Assembly: GCA_036936605.1 (NCBI GenBank)
Contig: JAUPFV010000005.1
Span: 53,402,742-53,466,741 of the forward strand
Direction of reading: 5' to 3'
Length of the DNA stretch: 64,000 bases
Source: Limnanthes douglasii subsp. nivea
Lineage: Eukaryota; Streptophyta; Magnoliopsida; Brassicales; Limnanthaceae
Shown: positions 45,335 through 58,101 of the stretch, one piece after another
Layout: every line of letters starts with the position of its first letter
Position numbering within the stretch: the first letter of the stretch is position 1
Made by a program: the position numbers and the translations under genes
The notes under the pieces: generated by a model
What the model was told of the DNA's origin: nothing
Seen by the model: the letters and a program-made list of their open reading frames with translations, nothing else
Database searches by the model: none

Positions 45335-47345
45335 ATGTATGGTAATCACATACAAGTATTATGGTCAAAACTAAAAAGGCTAAAAAATAAATTAAAAGTA
45401 TATAATAAAAAGGTTTTTGGCAATATCTTTAATAGTATTGGCAAAGATGGAGATGATGTCAAAACTGCTAAAGAGATCCTGAAAGATTCTAATAGTATAG
45501 CTAACAAAATAAATCTATCAAAAACTAAAGCAACACACCTTAATTTACTTTCCAGAGAAGAAATCTAATGGCAACAAAAACGTACAATTCTTTGGTTCAA
45601 AGACGGGGACAAAAACACTCAATACTTTCATAATTTTTTAAAAAGAGAAGGAAAAAGAAAAAAAATGTCATAACAATTAATGATACATGGATTGAGGGTC
45701 AAACTCAAATTGATGAATCTGCAATTAACCATTTCAAAACTCTATTAAATTGTCAATCAAACATTCAAAACTTAAATAATATCCATGAAGTGAGTCCTAA
45801 ATCAATATTAAACCATGACAACTAATATTTAACAACAATACCCACTACTAATAAGATTCATAACGCTATTAAGACTCAACCCCCACTAATGTCTCTCGAT
45901 TTGATGATTTCAAATCCAAAATTCTATCAAATTTGTTTGCCCATAATTAAAAATAATCAATGTGAAGAAATATTTGCTTACTTCAAAGGTATAATTTCCT
46001 AAAAATGCATTTTTACAACTACAATTTTCTTTATTTCTAAAATAACTCACCAAAGACCTCGCAAGACTTTAGACCCAAAAGCTTGTGCATAGTATTCAAT
46101 AGAATATTTTCCAAGCTCATAAACAACAGAAGTCATAAACTACTCCATAAAATTATTTCTGAGGAACAATGTGGTTTTGTTAAAAACAAAAATATTCACA
46201 AAAATATCTTAATTACTCAATAACTAACACATATCTTAAAAAACAAGGGGTGACAATATCATTTTATACTTAGACATGGAAAAATCCTTTGATAAGATAG
46301 AATTCAACTTCATATATAATATAAAGCATATTTTTGGTTTTAGTAATCAGTTCATTGATATAATCAAAAGAGAAATATAAGATGTTTATTTCTTAATAAT
46401 CACAAAATGAAACTTCATTTGGTTATTTCGATTCCAACAATGGTGTCAGACAGAATAATCCTATATCACCCAACCTGTTTATCATTGTTGAAGAATTTCT
46501 ATTAAGAGGAATAAAAAATCTATCCAAAAACCACATCTCCATGAGATATAACTCAAGAGGGTTAATTAATATTTCTTGTCTGGTTTTTGTAGACGATGTA
46601 ATAATATTTATGAATGTATCCAGTAATAATATTTATGAATGGATCCAGTAATAATGTCAAAAAACTCTCAAGAAAAAAATAACAAACAAAAAACAACTTT
46701 AATCTCTCCAACTCATATGAGCAGTGACAGATTAAAATCAATAAAAAATATCTTTGAGTTTTTATATAGTTTTGTACCCTTCATATACCTTGCTATTAAA
46801 GTTTATTGTAACAACTATACATGTTACTTTGATAAATTAGTATCTAAAATAATAAACAAAATCTCAGACGGGAACAATAAGACTTTGACCTTTAGTGGAA
46901 GACACATTCTTATCAAATTAGTCCTTCTTGCAGTTCCAACCTACTATATACAAAGCACACGTCTCCCTAGCAATACCATATCAAGAATAACCAATATTCT
47001 TAATAAATTTCTTTAAGGATTTAAATAAAATTGTAAGAATATTACCTGGTCTAAATGGTTTACACTTTGTAAACCATTTAAATAAAATGGTCTAAACATT
47101 ATACACATCAAAGATACCCAAACTTCGTTCACTTGCAAACTTTGGTTGACCTTTAGAGAACACAAAAACCTATTGTTTAACCTCATACGCTATATATACT
47201 GCCCAAATATTGATTATCTCTAAATTAAAATCAAACCTAAAGATTCTAAAGTTTGGAAAAGAATAAACAAAGTAAGAGACATAATAGACAAATTTATATT
47301 TTGAAAAGTTTGTAATATGAAGATTGACTTTTGGCTAAAAAGACG
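45335..47345 (+). pseudogene. LINE-3 reverse transcriptase and thumb
   Basis: 45335-45568 and the following WFKDGDKNTQYFHNF block are the conserved spacer before RT. RT pieces: EEQCGFVKNKNIH (about 46160), DMEKSFDKI (about 46275), GVRQNNPISPNLFI (frame-broken, about 46440) and the active site VFVDDVIIF with both Asp (46586-46597). A 25 bp tandem duplication follows at 46600-46649 and shifts the frame. 46639-47016 carries LTFSGRHILIKLVLL and ends NKFL-stop at the Trp position. Confidence 0.8.
46600..46649 (+). repeat. 25 bp tandem duplication in LINE-3 RT
   Basis: AATAATATTTATGAATGTAT plus CCAGT occurs at 46600-46624 and 46625-46649 with one difference (T to G). As 25 is not a multiple of 3 it shifts the reading frame just after the catalytic motif. 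Confidence 0.9.
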
Positions 47346-48430
47346 GAGGCATACTCATCTCCAATTTTTTTTATTGCTTTGATGCCAACAATTATATGGT
47401 GTAAGTTTTTTTTAGATATGTTTCTGTGGTTTTTGAAAAAAATAATTGCTTTTTGTAGGTTTTTATTCTTTTATTACGTGTTTTTTATAGAATTTTTTTT
47501 AGGATGTTGATCGGTCTCCAATAGTGTCACCATTTTTATACACAACTATATTGAAATAGTTTGATTATGAAGCCAAGTTTATGGTTTTCTTAAAAACAAA
47601 GAATGAATAGAAATATATTAAAGGAGCAGTAGAGTAATTGATCGATGATATCTTAGTGATTAAGTTCTTTTTTATATAGAATATATTTTAACTGATGTAC
47701 ATTAATTTATTACATTTAATTTTTTATAATTTTTTATTAATTTCTTCATTATTCCTCAAGTTCGTAACGACCAAGTGTATTAATATGACACTAAAAATAG
47801 AGAGTTAACTCTTCAGTCTATTAACTAGTCATTTTGGATAAATTTAATCTTCATGCTCATATTTATTTAATGGACTAATGTTATCGAAAATGGAAAGTTC
47901 AATGGCTAAATTTCTAAAAAAACATAAATAGTTAAAGGATTATCTGTCATAAAAATAGATAGGCACCACATGTGAGGGTCTAACTTTTTCCAAAATGGAT
48001 AGTTAATGGACTAAATTTAAACTTTTTTTAATCAATGCCCTATCTATCATGAAAATGGATAGTCGAGAGACTAACTGTTGTCCCTGAGAGTATTTCATGT
48101 CCTTGGCTTGATGAAATTCTGTTCAGAATCCTTTGGATGAGAACTGGTTGTTGCTTGCTGTTTAGAGGCGGAAGAGAGGTTCTCTTGTTGACTAGGCAAG
48201 TTCAATCTCACTGTTTTTTCTACTATAATTTGTTTTTCAACTTGTGATAATATACCTTCCTAAATCATTTCTTTTTTTTCCAGGTAACAAAATTAGCTTA
48301 TTCCATAGCAATGAGCCCTTGCATAAAACATATATAGCTACTTGTTCAAAGAAATCTTGAAAACCCTTTATAGTGTCTACAAAATGTTTGGTATAGTTTT
48401 CAAGCTTTCGTTATTGATTGTATCTCGATT
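47346..48430. other. Unassigned stretch
   Basis: No frame. Between 47790 and 48090 phrases like AAAATGGATAGT and GGACTAAATTTAAACT recur in degenerate form, suggesting an old tandem or LTR-derived sequence. Nothing nameable. Confidence 0.35.
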
Positions 48431-49090
48431 TCCTCTAAGCTCTTTCCTTCTCAGAAGTTGTCTTCAGAAATCTATCCAAAACATGTCAAAGAAATTGATC
48501 GACCCCTACAGAAGCTAATTATACCACTTTAATGCACTATATTTAAAGGTTTCCGAAAATGATCGGGTGAACAATGTATCGTCATCGTCAAAATTCATCA
48601 TAAAATTCTTGAATTTTTCTAACTGGTTGTCCGGATGTTGGCTCCCAATTAATTTCTCCATCTTTGAAGTATCAAACCGTCTGGGTAAATGACCAGATAA
48701 AAGAAACTTCCTCCAATTATGCCTTTGACTGAACTGATGATCCTCATTAAATGTCGCAAATATACCTAGTTCAGATTGAATAAAAAACTGATCACTCACT
48801 AGATGGTCAATGTTATGATTTCCTAAACCCTTCAATTTTTCCTAATGCTTTATCCATGCTTTATCCTTTTGATCCTTTCTTTTATCTAAAGAATGTTGTT
48901 TTCTTGACTTATTATGTTGATTAGAACATCTTTTCGAACGATGTTTATCGCGGTGATTTTTCCTCTTCTTATGATGATGATGATAAGTACTTGAAGAGGA
49001 TGAGGATACTTCAAACTCAGACATTCAATATTCACTAGGGGAAATCAATCATTTTCTCGATTTACCCCTTGAATAATAATGCTCTCATCA
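48380..49090 (-). mobile_element. gypsy-B copy B: gag and LTR end with internal deletion
   Basis: Minus strand: LTR end (CTCTCATCA at 49090), then directly gag. Compared with copy A, about 700 bases (gag start, leader and most of the LTR) are missing at about 49040: the text jumps from GACATTCAATATTCACTA (gag, copy A 22680) to GGGGAAATCAATCA (LTR, copy A 23409). Protease and pol are absent. Confidence 0.7.
48430..49027 (-). pseudogene. gypsy-B copy B gag
   Basis: 49024-48842 is the Ser/His/Lys-rich N-terminal part (SEFEVSSSSSSTYHHHHKK). 48835-48515 holds the gag core start: HNWRKFLLSGHLPRRFD, KMEKLIGSQHPDNQLEKFKN and FMMNFDDDDTLFTRSF, then ALKWYN. It matches Tat-1 gag 62702-62427 nearly motif for motif. 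Stops follow; pieces of the capsid core go on to about 48430. Confidence 0.75.
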
Positions 49091-50029
49091 AATATGACGA
49101 ACCTAAAAGTTGATGCTCAATTCATGTATAAAAGATGGCAACCCGAACATAATGAAAAAAAAACTTATAATAAAACCTTCTAAGTAATATGACAATGCCA
49201 ATATGAAGGAATAAACTGACCAAAGGAAAATAATGATAAGGAGATATAAAGATCCAAGAGTAAAACTTTGTATGATGACCTAGGTATGGACTTAAGAAAT
49301 ATAAAGAGACAAACATGAAGGAAAGATAAAGGTGATTTATTAATAGAATATTTTTAGAACATTCGAAGGTTTTTAAGAAAATATTCAATGTTAGTTAAAT
49401 ACTATAGGTAACTATAGGGTAAAATGGTAATATTTTGTAACTAACAATTTCTTAGGTGAATGCCCTACCTAGACACAAAGACATGCGTCATTCATCTAGA
49501 ATCAAGCCTAGAGCTAGAATAGTACTATAAATAAGGCTATTTGCCTTATTGTAAAAGGTTATGTAAATTGTAATCTTGAGAGAAGTCTAATAAGAGAGAA
49601 AATATTCCTCGTATTCTTGAATTCTCTGGTCATTGAAAAAATTCCTCGTATTATTGTATTCTTTAAATTGAAAAATAAATGTATTCTTTTTTTCTTTTTT
49701 TAATCAAAGGAAATATTATTATTGACTAGATGAAAGAAATACAAAATTAGGGGATTAGTAGCAATTTGCAAAGTTTGAAACGAAAATGAAATTCGGAGCC
49801 AAAAGTTCCCTTCAAATTTAGACAAAAGGAAACTTGAATTTTCTCTTCACACAAAAATCAGCAAGCCTCAGAACAAAAACTCCAACAGCAAATCTTCACA
49901 GCAACTATCCTCAAACATCCAAAGACTACATTTCCTCAGCTTCAGCATCCATGTTCTAAATTCAGCATCCAAAGACTATCCTTGCTTTCCTACAAAATAA
50001 AAAACCTAGCAGTATCCATGTTCTAAATT

Positions 50030-51470
50030 TTAATCTCTTTGAATATAACCCAACCCTAGACTTTCTAGAAAAGAGACTGCAAGAAGTTTTGGAGGAGCAT
50101 TGATGTGCTGAAAATTAAGCTTTAGCTTACACTTTAGGGTCCATTTTGCAAGCCAATCGGCTGCTTGGTTTTGGACCCTAGAGATGTGCTTTAAGTTTTA
50201 TATTCTTGTGAATGATTTTACGGCAGTAGCTTACATTAGGGTCTTCGAAAAAGGTTGGATTGCTTCTGAGTTGTTTGATGAGGATTGAGGAATCAGACTC
50301 AATGTCAACTTGAGTCTAACTATTTTTGTAGCAGGCTATTAAGCCATGAAGTATAGCCATAATTTCAGCTTGAAGAGGGGAAGTTTTTCCCAGAATATTT
50401 CCATAAGCTTGGATGATATCCCCGTCATTGTTTCTGAAGAGAACACCAGTTCCAACTTCACCATTCAATGCACAAGAGCCATCAACATTCATCTTCAATC
50501 GGGGCTGCACAGGAGGATCCCATCTCAGGTAAATCGGCTTGTCCTTTCTCTCGATTGAACTGCAGCTAAGTATAACACCTGCATTATAAGACTTCAACCA
50601 GTGCTTGTGATTAACATTGCCTGAAATTTAAACACCTTTAATTATACTCATAATGGTATCAATAGCTTTTTTAACATTAAATTGAATCCCTTTATATTTT
50701 ATAGCATTTCTAGCTTTCGAAATAACCCAGCAAATAGCTTGGGGAATCAAGTGAGTAACATGAAATTCAGCTTTTGAAAACCAAAACCAACATCTTAATA
50801 CATGCGAAAGGATCATAAATATTTTGATTTTGATGTTAAAGATGCAAGAAAACCAATTCCAAAGCGACCAAGCAAACATGCAGATGACAAACAAATGATT
50901 ATTTTCCTCAAAATTTTCACAGAACACATACTTAGAAGCCATGCTAATGTGCTTCTTCATCATAATAGAGTCTAGAGCAATAAAGTTATGAATGAGCTTC
51001 CAAGTTATAAAAGAGAAATTCCTGGGGATTTTAGAGTTCTAAATCTTGCTATATAAGTTTGAGAAGTTATGTTTATTTCTTATGCTCTCCTATGTCTGCT
51101 TGAAGTTGAAATCTTTGTCCTTAGAAAGCTTCCAACAAATTATGTCCTCATTATCAGTAATATAAAGCTTATTAATCATCTGCATTCTATTATTGCTAAT
51201 ACTACCCTGCATATCATCTAAATTCCAGGAGTTATTTTGCCAAAAGAAGTTAACTTTAACATCAAGATACCAGTTTATGTTGTTGTCATTGGCGATTGCA
51301 TGAACATTGTGCCAAACATCTTTCCAGAAATCAATATTGCCTCTGCCAAGGATCCAGGTAACATTGCTGTCAGCTTGCTTTCTTATATTGCACAATCTGT
51401 TCCATACTGAAGAACCCTTTTTGTTGTTAATATATAAAGGGTGAACATTTTTGCAGTATATATCATTCAT
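50030..51470 (-). pseudogene. LINE-4 ORF2 C-terminus: zinc-binding block and RNase H
   Basis: 51470-51090: VTWILGRGNIDFWKDVWHN linker. 50963-50628: CENFEENNHLFVICMFAWSLW, the zf-RVT block. 50597-50316: RLKMNVDGSCALNGEVGTGV and GKTSPLQAEIMAILHGL, the first half of RNase H with Asp and Glu; a stop, then the NQAADWLAKWTL tail near 50150. Several stops. Confidence 0.8.
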
Positions 51471-51479
51471 AACATTAGA

Positions 51480-52999
51480 TCAAAGACAAGTGTTTATTCT
51501 AAACTTAAACCATAATCTCTGAGAGAAGGAGTTCTGAATATCGATTAGTTTTCTAACATTTAGGCCTCCTTCTCTAAAAGGTTTACAAATATAAGACCAG
51601 GTAGACCAATGGATAGCCTTTTGATCATACTTAGTTCTCCAAAGAAATCTATTTAGAGTAGTTTCAATCTTGTAGATAATAGCTCTAGGAATTTCACAGC
51701 ATTGTAACCAATGATATGTAATAGGAAGGAGTACATTTGTAATTAAAGATAACATGGCACCATAAGAGAGCATCTTATTGTCCCATTCAATGATTCTGTC
51801 ATTGATCTTGTTTAGGATGGGATTCTAGATCTTTGCCTTCTTGTTATTTGAGACAGTAATGCCTAAATGAGAGATAGGAAGGAAGTCTACATCAAATCAT
51901 GTTTGAACCTTAAGATTTTGCACCTTTGAAGAATTGAACTTGGATGAAACAATCAGCTTTGTTTTGCTTTTGTTTATGGCCTGACCTGAAATTTATTGAT
52001 ACAAATCTAGATAGCAGCTTAGAATATTAATAGAATTAGGTATACTATTAGTAAACACCAATATGTCACCAGCAAACATGATACAAGGGATAATGTACTT
52101 AGATCTAGAAGCATAACACATTTTAGGGTGAGCATTGAAAAGGCTGTTAAGACCTCTACTAAGGAATTCTTGACCCAGGATAAAAAGGCTAGGGGAGATA
52201 GGATCCCCTTTCCTTAACCCTCTCTTCATTTTAAAATAATCAAATGTATCACCATTAACAAGCATTGAAACATGGACATCAGTGATCATCTTCTTAATCA
52301 GACTAACAAACTTATTGTTGAAACCAAAAGCATGAAGAATTCTAAAAATGAAAGAATGAGAGATTTTGTCGAATGCTTTCAACATATCTAACTGAATCAC
52401 AGTATTCCCACTTTTAGGATTTTTGTTAATATCATATAACATCTATTTAGCCAATAAAATATTTCCATGGATAAGTCTACCCTTGACAAAAGTAGATTGA
52501 GCAGTAGACACAATCTTAGGTAAGACATCAGCCATCCTATGATTGATAAGGGCTGAAAAAATTCTATTGATAAGAGTACACAGACCAATAGGTCTGTAGC
52601 TATTCCACTAAATAGGATTAATGGTTTTAGGGACAAGGCAAATGCCAGTGGCAAAAAGACCAGTAGGGATGAAGCCATCATGAATAAAAGCATTGAAGGA
52701 ATTACATAAGTCCCTTTTAATAATCAGCCAACGGTGTTTAAAGAAATAGAGATTGAAACCATCAATACCAGGGGCACTATCACTCCTCATGTTACTGATT
52801 ATACTCCAAATTTCTTCTTCAGTAATTCTGTCAAGAAGCTTATAATTGTCATTAACAGTGACTATAGAAGGGATACAGTCAAAATACTTGTTACTCAACA
52901 ACATATTCTCTTGTTATTTTCTTTTGTAGGGATCAGACGTCAGAATGTTCTTGAAGTAATCAGCTGCAGACTTTCCAATATCATTCATATCCAGGATCC
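51480..52999 (-). pseudogene. LINE-4 ORF2 reverse transcriptase
   Basis: 52904-52608: SNMRSDSAPGIDGFNLYFFK and FATGICLVPKTINP, stop, then GLCTLINRIFSALIN, GRLIHGNILLAK, stop, and 52442-51993: LDMLKAFDKISHSF, MKRGLRKGDPISPSLFI and the active site IMFAGDILVF. The FADD box reads FAGD, so the first catalytic Asp is lost. 51773-51480 is the thumb (NRFLWRTKYD with Trp intact). Confidence 0.85.
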
Positions 53000-54115
53000 A
53001 GGTATCACCATCTTTAACACTCTTGATTTAATTTTTCTTTCTCTTCTTAGTAGCATAATTAAAGAAGAGCTTGGAATTACCATCACCCTCATGTAACCAT
53101 TTATTGAAACATTTCTGTCTCCAATAAGAATCTTCATTCCTTAGAGCTTTTAAGTGCATACTATTAGCCATAGCTAAACTATAATCCATTTGATGATTGT
53201 TGTTTGTATAATGAATAATCTCCATCTTTTTTAGATTGCTTTCAATTTCTTTAACGCTGTCAAACACATTCCCAAACTTCTCCTTATTCCATATCTTAAG
53301 GCAGCCTTTGAGTCTCCTTAGCTTGTACCAAAAAAATTTGCTTGGATGGCTAGCTATTGGCTGATTCCAATCCTGCTCAACAACACTAAGGAAAGTATCA
53401 TCATTGAACCAAGTGTTTAGAGATATAAAATTCTTTTTTTTACCTATAGCATTATTAGTATCAAGTAAGTTAACAGATAACAGTAAGGGAGCATGGTCCG
53501 AACATGTTCTGACCATGTGAAAAACCCGCGTTTCTTTAAACATAGAGATCCACTTATCATTGACCAGAGCACGATCCAGCCTTCTCCATTTGTTGCTTCT
53601 AGACCAAGTAAACTTAAAACCACTATAACCACCATCATTTAGATTACAATTCCTTATGGTTTCATTAAAGTTATCCATACTGGCTTGACAAGATGATATG
53701 CAACCCAGCTGCTCCTCATGAGAGGAAATAATATTAAAATCACCCACACATATCAAAGCCTTATCATTATCAGCAACAGCCATAAGACTCTCCAAAGATC
53801 CAATCTCTGAACACGATTGCACTTAGCATAGACTGAAGTAAAGTATATTTTTTCAATGACTCCAGAGTATTCAATCTCCATATGGACACATTGCTCCATA
53901 TTAAGAACAATATTAATATTGACATTATCCATCCAGAAAATTCACAGCTTGTTAGAAACATTAGCAAAACAGCCACCAAAACCAAGATCATCAGCAACTT
54001 CTTTAATTTTTTCACTCTTAGACATAGGCTCTTGAATAGCAAGCACCTTAATACACTCAGATCTTATCATAGATTTAAGTCTTCTCAAGGTAGGCTTATT
54101 ACTCACCCCCTTGCA
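53000..54115 (-). pseudogene. LINE-4 ORF2 endonuclease
   Basis: From about 54115: a GVSNKPTLRRLKSMIRSE block and LAIQEPMSKSEK with one stop (near 53950), then the long frame 53822-53028 with ICVGDFNIISSHEEQLG, FKFTWSRSNKWRRLDRALV and TCSDHAPLLL. The GDFN, LDR and SDH catalytic blocks are all present. The C-terminal spacer WYKLRRLKGCLKIWNK and WLHEGDGNSKLFFNY leads to the RT. Confidence 0.85.
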
Positions 54116-54121
54116 TTCCAA

Positions 54122-55432
54122 CTAATTGCTCTGATCATTATCAGAATAGGATTTGTAGATTCTGTCTCTTGAACTTAGAGACTTGATAGATAACTTACCC
54201 GTTGACCTTCTTCTTTTTGCAGTTTTCATCTTGGATGTTATGATTTCATTGAAGCTATGTTGAGGAGAGTGCATTGGAGAGGGAGAGCAGCTTTCAATGT
54301 TTGGATCAGGAGAATGATCTTTAAAATTTTCTTCATCAATCTTGTCTATAGCTTCTATAACTTCTTTGTTATTGCCTGGTGAATTCGACTTGTTGCTTTC
54401 AATTTGTTGTTGTATGGTATTAATCAGTTGCTCCTGTGAAAGCTTGTTATTGACATCATGATCCGTACTACTTTCATTCATTTCTTCCTCTTGATCCTTT
54501 TGAGTAATAAAAAATTTAAGTTTTCTTCGATAAACTTTAAGAACATTTCTTGTTTCAGTAGTGTTTGCAGATAGGTTTTCTTTTCCTTCTTTATCATTTG
54601 AAACTTCATCCGTTTTGCTGTTTTCTTTAACTGAAACAGTTTCTTCAAATTTCTTTATAGCTTTTTTACAATCAGATGACTTGTGCCCTAGATGATAACA
54701 ACAGTTACAGTATGATGGCACATTCTTATAACTGATTGAAATCCAGTAACCATCGTCGTTACCAAAACCGATCCATAATTTCCTTTTCAAATTTTTTAGA
54801 AACATCGACTTCTATTTGGGCATAACAGGCATTACCATGGGCTCGATTTTTGTGAGGAACAACAACCCTATAGGTTGGCCCTATAGCTGCAGCAATATCA
54901 TTCACCAATCCAATATCATATATAGACATTCTGGCAGATTTTTAAAACGAACCCAGGTTAAGATAGTAGGGTTTTCGAACTTTTTATTGAAATCTTGTCT
55001 CCATCTCAATATTCTCACTACTGAATCATCAAACCTCCATACATTTCTTGACCACATATTTATAACATCTTCTTTTAATTCGAACTCGAAGAAAATGTGA
55101 TGAGAGTCCCATACTTCATAGTTGAATGAACCCCTGAATTTCAGATTAGCCAAGAAACTATCAAGTTTCAGTTTCTTAGGAATACCATTACTAAACTTTC
55201 CAATCAGAGTGATTCTTGATTTCCTCATTAAAGATTCTTTAGCCTTTTCACTGTACTGGATAGAATAATGATGCTCTGTTTCTTTTGTAAATTCTAGATT
55301 TAATGTCGACGAATCTTCTTCTGGTTTGAATAGGTCAACGAATTGCTTCCTTGAAGGTTGTTGTTGATTATCAGCAGTGCGGAGAACGGGAAATTCTTCC
55401 ATCGATTGATTATCAATGATTGAGTTACTCAT
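54122..55432 (-). pseudogene. LINE-4 ORF1
   Basis: Frame 55432-54902 opens MSNSIIDNQSMEEFPVLR and covers the DUF4283-like region (ITLIGKFSNGIPKKLKL, FEFELKEDVINMW, VRILRWRQDF, WVRFKNLPECLY). After a gap of about 100 bases with frameshifts, 54805-54122 continues with GFGNDDGYWISISYKN and the zinc knuckle YCNCCYHLGHKSSDC (CX2CX4HX4C), then a Ser/Asn/Glu-rich tail with a basic KTAKRRRSTGK block. Binds LINE RNA in this family. Close to intact. Confidence 0.85.
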
Positions 55433-55520
55433 CTTCCTTTAAGAGACTCTGTTCTTGAAGTTTGCTTTGTTCTTGAAGCATCCTTTCTCCATAAAACAAG
55501 ATAAAAAATAAATGTATTCT

Positions 55521-57391
55521 GAATAAGCTAAAACAGGTGTGACACAGCCCAATCTAACAACTAAATCTTTTAGTTTCACTAGTAAAAAAAACATTTTACA
55601 AATCTTGAAAATTGTATATTCATAAAACAAGAATTTTGGTTTTTATACATATAAAAAACAAAAACATTATTACGTGAGATCGTTTTTAATAAAAATACTA
55701 CATTAAATAATAAATATTTCAATTGAATTAAAAAATTATAAACTTTAATGTGCACAATTTGAGGAGACTAAATAGATCTATAGTAAAATATGATTTGTGA
55801 AACGTTATAGAGTAAAATAAATACTGATTTTTAATAATACTTAAAAGATAATAAAATAAATGAACAAATATTTTGTTGAGGATCATAGGTCTCTCTATTT
55901 ATAGAATTTACTGTTACATAATATACTTACCACATATTAGGAAGATTTGATAGTATTTTATTTTAACCACCTAAATATCGTATTTTTGACAAAGTCTTTT
56001 GGAGTTTTGTGGCTGATGAGTCAATGTAGATGGGCTCGACTATTTTCCTTTTATCAGTAGTCCTCTTATTCTTGCTCAAGTAAAATGAATGACTAGTTTT
56101 CATTTGGCTAGCATTTGACATTAATAGAAGTATCAGCTGACTTTTTTCAAATCATATGATGACTTTTGCTAAAGTATCTGTTGGTGTTGGCCGAATATTG
56201 TGCACTTGAACTCTACTACTTACCAAAACTATATCTTAATATCCAAAGATCATACATCATAGATGTTTTACATAATGAAATGTTTATATCAGCCGTCTCT
56301 TATTTGGTTTGTACTAAACTATTCATGCCTCCTTAAAAATGTTTGTCGGCCGAAACCTTCATTGAGGATTGAAAGCTCTAGTTTTCAAAAGCAAAAGAGA
56401 AAACCTAATATTTAATAGGCTCGTAGGATATTATTTATTCATTATTTACTAAATTACTTTACATTACTACTAACTTCTGAATGCTTCGATTCTTTATTTA
56501 CTATAATTGAGCAGTCCTAATAGTCTTTGATAAAGGAAGAAGTAATGGTATAAGTGATATGAAGCGTTGATACTTCTTTCATGGCTTGGGTAGTTAAGAA
56601 TGTTCTTTCGCCAAACTTCTTGTGAAGAAATTAAAGTAGCCTCCCAGTTCTTTGATAAAAGGTGATGAAAGGACTATAATAATTGATTATACAATGATTT
56701 AAATTTTAATACTAAGGATTTTGGTATCTTTCTTCATCTTTGGTAATTATTTGAGGAGTGTCGTTAATCGTTAATGAACATTGAGATAAGGGATGAGTAG
56801 CGCATCGAAATATCCCTAGTTTTCTTAATTAATTGAGTTTTAATTCATTTGTTTTGAAATTCCTTGAGTAGTCCCCCTAGTTCTTGGTGATTATTTTTAA
56901 TGGAAATGATTTTTGTTACAATATTATTTTTATTTATTAGGTGTTTTAATGACAAAGCTTCTGAGGTTAGAGGTCTTATACGTATATTTTGGTGAAAAGG
57001 TAAGTTGTTGAAAGAAACTTAAACGTGTATCAAAGTCTATTCTTTTTAGAAGACATGCACACCCTATTCACATTCAGCAAGCATGGCCCTTCCTACTTGT
57101 TTGAATACAAGTCACTCACCCTGTAAGTTAATCCAAGTCATAAAATAAAGCAAATCGATCATTAAGATTAATATATACTTTTGGGTATGCATACATGTTT
57201 ATGTCACCGTTTTTCTTTATTTATTCACTTTTTCACACTACATTATCTTAATCTTGTTCTAGCAGTTTCTTGATTTTGTTGAATCATTTTGTTTCTTTAT
57301 GTTATTGTTACGATAAAGTTTTAATTCTTCTTATAACGGTGAAGATAACGACAACTGATATAGCCAGAATAATCATGAAAATGGTTCATTT
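55521..57391. other. Copy B unique sequence between LINE-4 and Tat-1
   Basis: Non-coding, colinear with 24290-26146 of copy A. No protein domain seen in either copy; conservation of open frames is lacking, which argues against a gene. Confidence 0.6.
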
Positions 57392-57770
57392 TAGTGACGT
57401 TTATTTTGAGCTGAGGGTAATTTTGTCAAATGTTTTGGAAAGTTTTGAGAGTATTAAATGTTTGGGTGTTAGTAGTGAGAGATTTGAGCTGCCTAGTTGT
57501 ATTAAATGCTCATTACCCTCATTAATGAAAGTAGTTAGGGTTTTTATACCCTTAATTATGGACCGATGGGCTTTTGGGTCAGATTATTGAACCGGGTCAA
57601 GTTTAAGGACCCATTTACTTTATTGAGCTGATTAGCACATAGCTTAGTTAGAAGATGTTTAGTCATTTTTTACTTTTGTCCTCTCCGGAGAGTTCAGTGG
57701 GAAGTTTATGTCTGAATTGCCCTTGTCCGGAGATCTTAGTAGGCAGTGGTGAAGTTATCCGGGCTCATCA
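57392..57770 (-). repeat. Tat-1 3' LTR
   Basis: 379 bp. Plus-strand ends TAGTGACG and CTCATCA. Immediately inside lies CTAGCCCCTTTTTTAG (57771-57786), a polypurine tract AAAAAAGGGGC on the minus strand, which confirms minus orientation. Confidence 0.9.
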
Positions 57771-57786
57771 CTAGCCCCTTTTTTAG
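57771..57786 (-). other. Tat-1 polypurine tract
   Basis: On the minus strand AAAAAAGGGGCTAG abuts the 3' LTR. It primes plus-strand DNA synthesis. Confidence 0.75.
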
Positions 57787-58101
57787 ACTTTGTCAAAAAT
57801 CTTTGGTAGGACTAAAAAATTCACTCAGTCAGTAACGACGTTTTCCGACCTGCTTGTGTATATGGTTTGAGGTTCGTCCGAACTGTCTTTTTCCCAGAAT
57901 TCTAAGAGTCTTTATTTGGATCATGGGACACATGTCATAATCTGATTCGACCTACCAGCCGTTTTCTACCTAGACTGGCGCTCCCACTTAAACCTAGAAA
58001 GTAGCCTATGCATTTGATTTTTCCAACATCAGCGCCGTCTTTTAATCATTGCAAAAAACCTCTTCGTTTCCTCCTAGGCATCAATTATTATTTTTAATTA
58101 A

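Larger units (their letters stand above)
43500..47345 (+). mobile_element. LINE-3: L1-like element, ORF1 end to RT, decayed
   Basis: Order: ORF1 zinc knuckle CKSCKHLRHRFNHC (about 43855-43900), low-complexity ORF1 tail to 44460, ORF2 endonuclease (44565-45300), spacer, RT (45840-46700) and thumb (46639-47340). Extremely Asn/Lys/Ile-rich translation. The RNase H and A tail found in LINE-1, -2 and -4 are missing after 47345. Ends without target duplication. Confidence 0.85.
49671..55520 (-). mobile_element. LINE-4: full-length L1-like element with 17 bp target duplication
   Basis: The element (49688-55503, about 5.8 kb) is flanked by AAAAATAAATGTATTCT at 49671-49687 and 55504-55520. On the minus strand it has a short 5' UTR, ORF1 (55432-54122), ORF2 endonuclease, RT, zinc-binding region and RNase H, a 3' UTR and an A tail seen as TTTTTTTCTTTTTTT at 49688-49702. 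It is thus complete end to end, inserted in the duplicated segment. Both ORFs carry a few stops or shifts. Confidence 0.95.
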
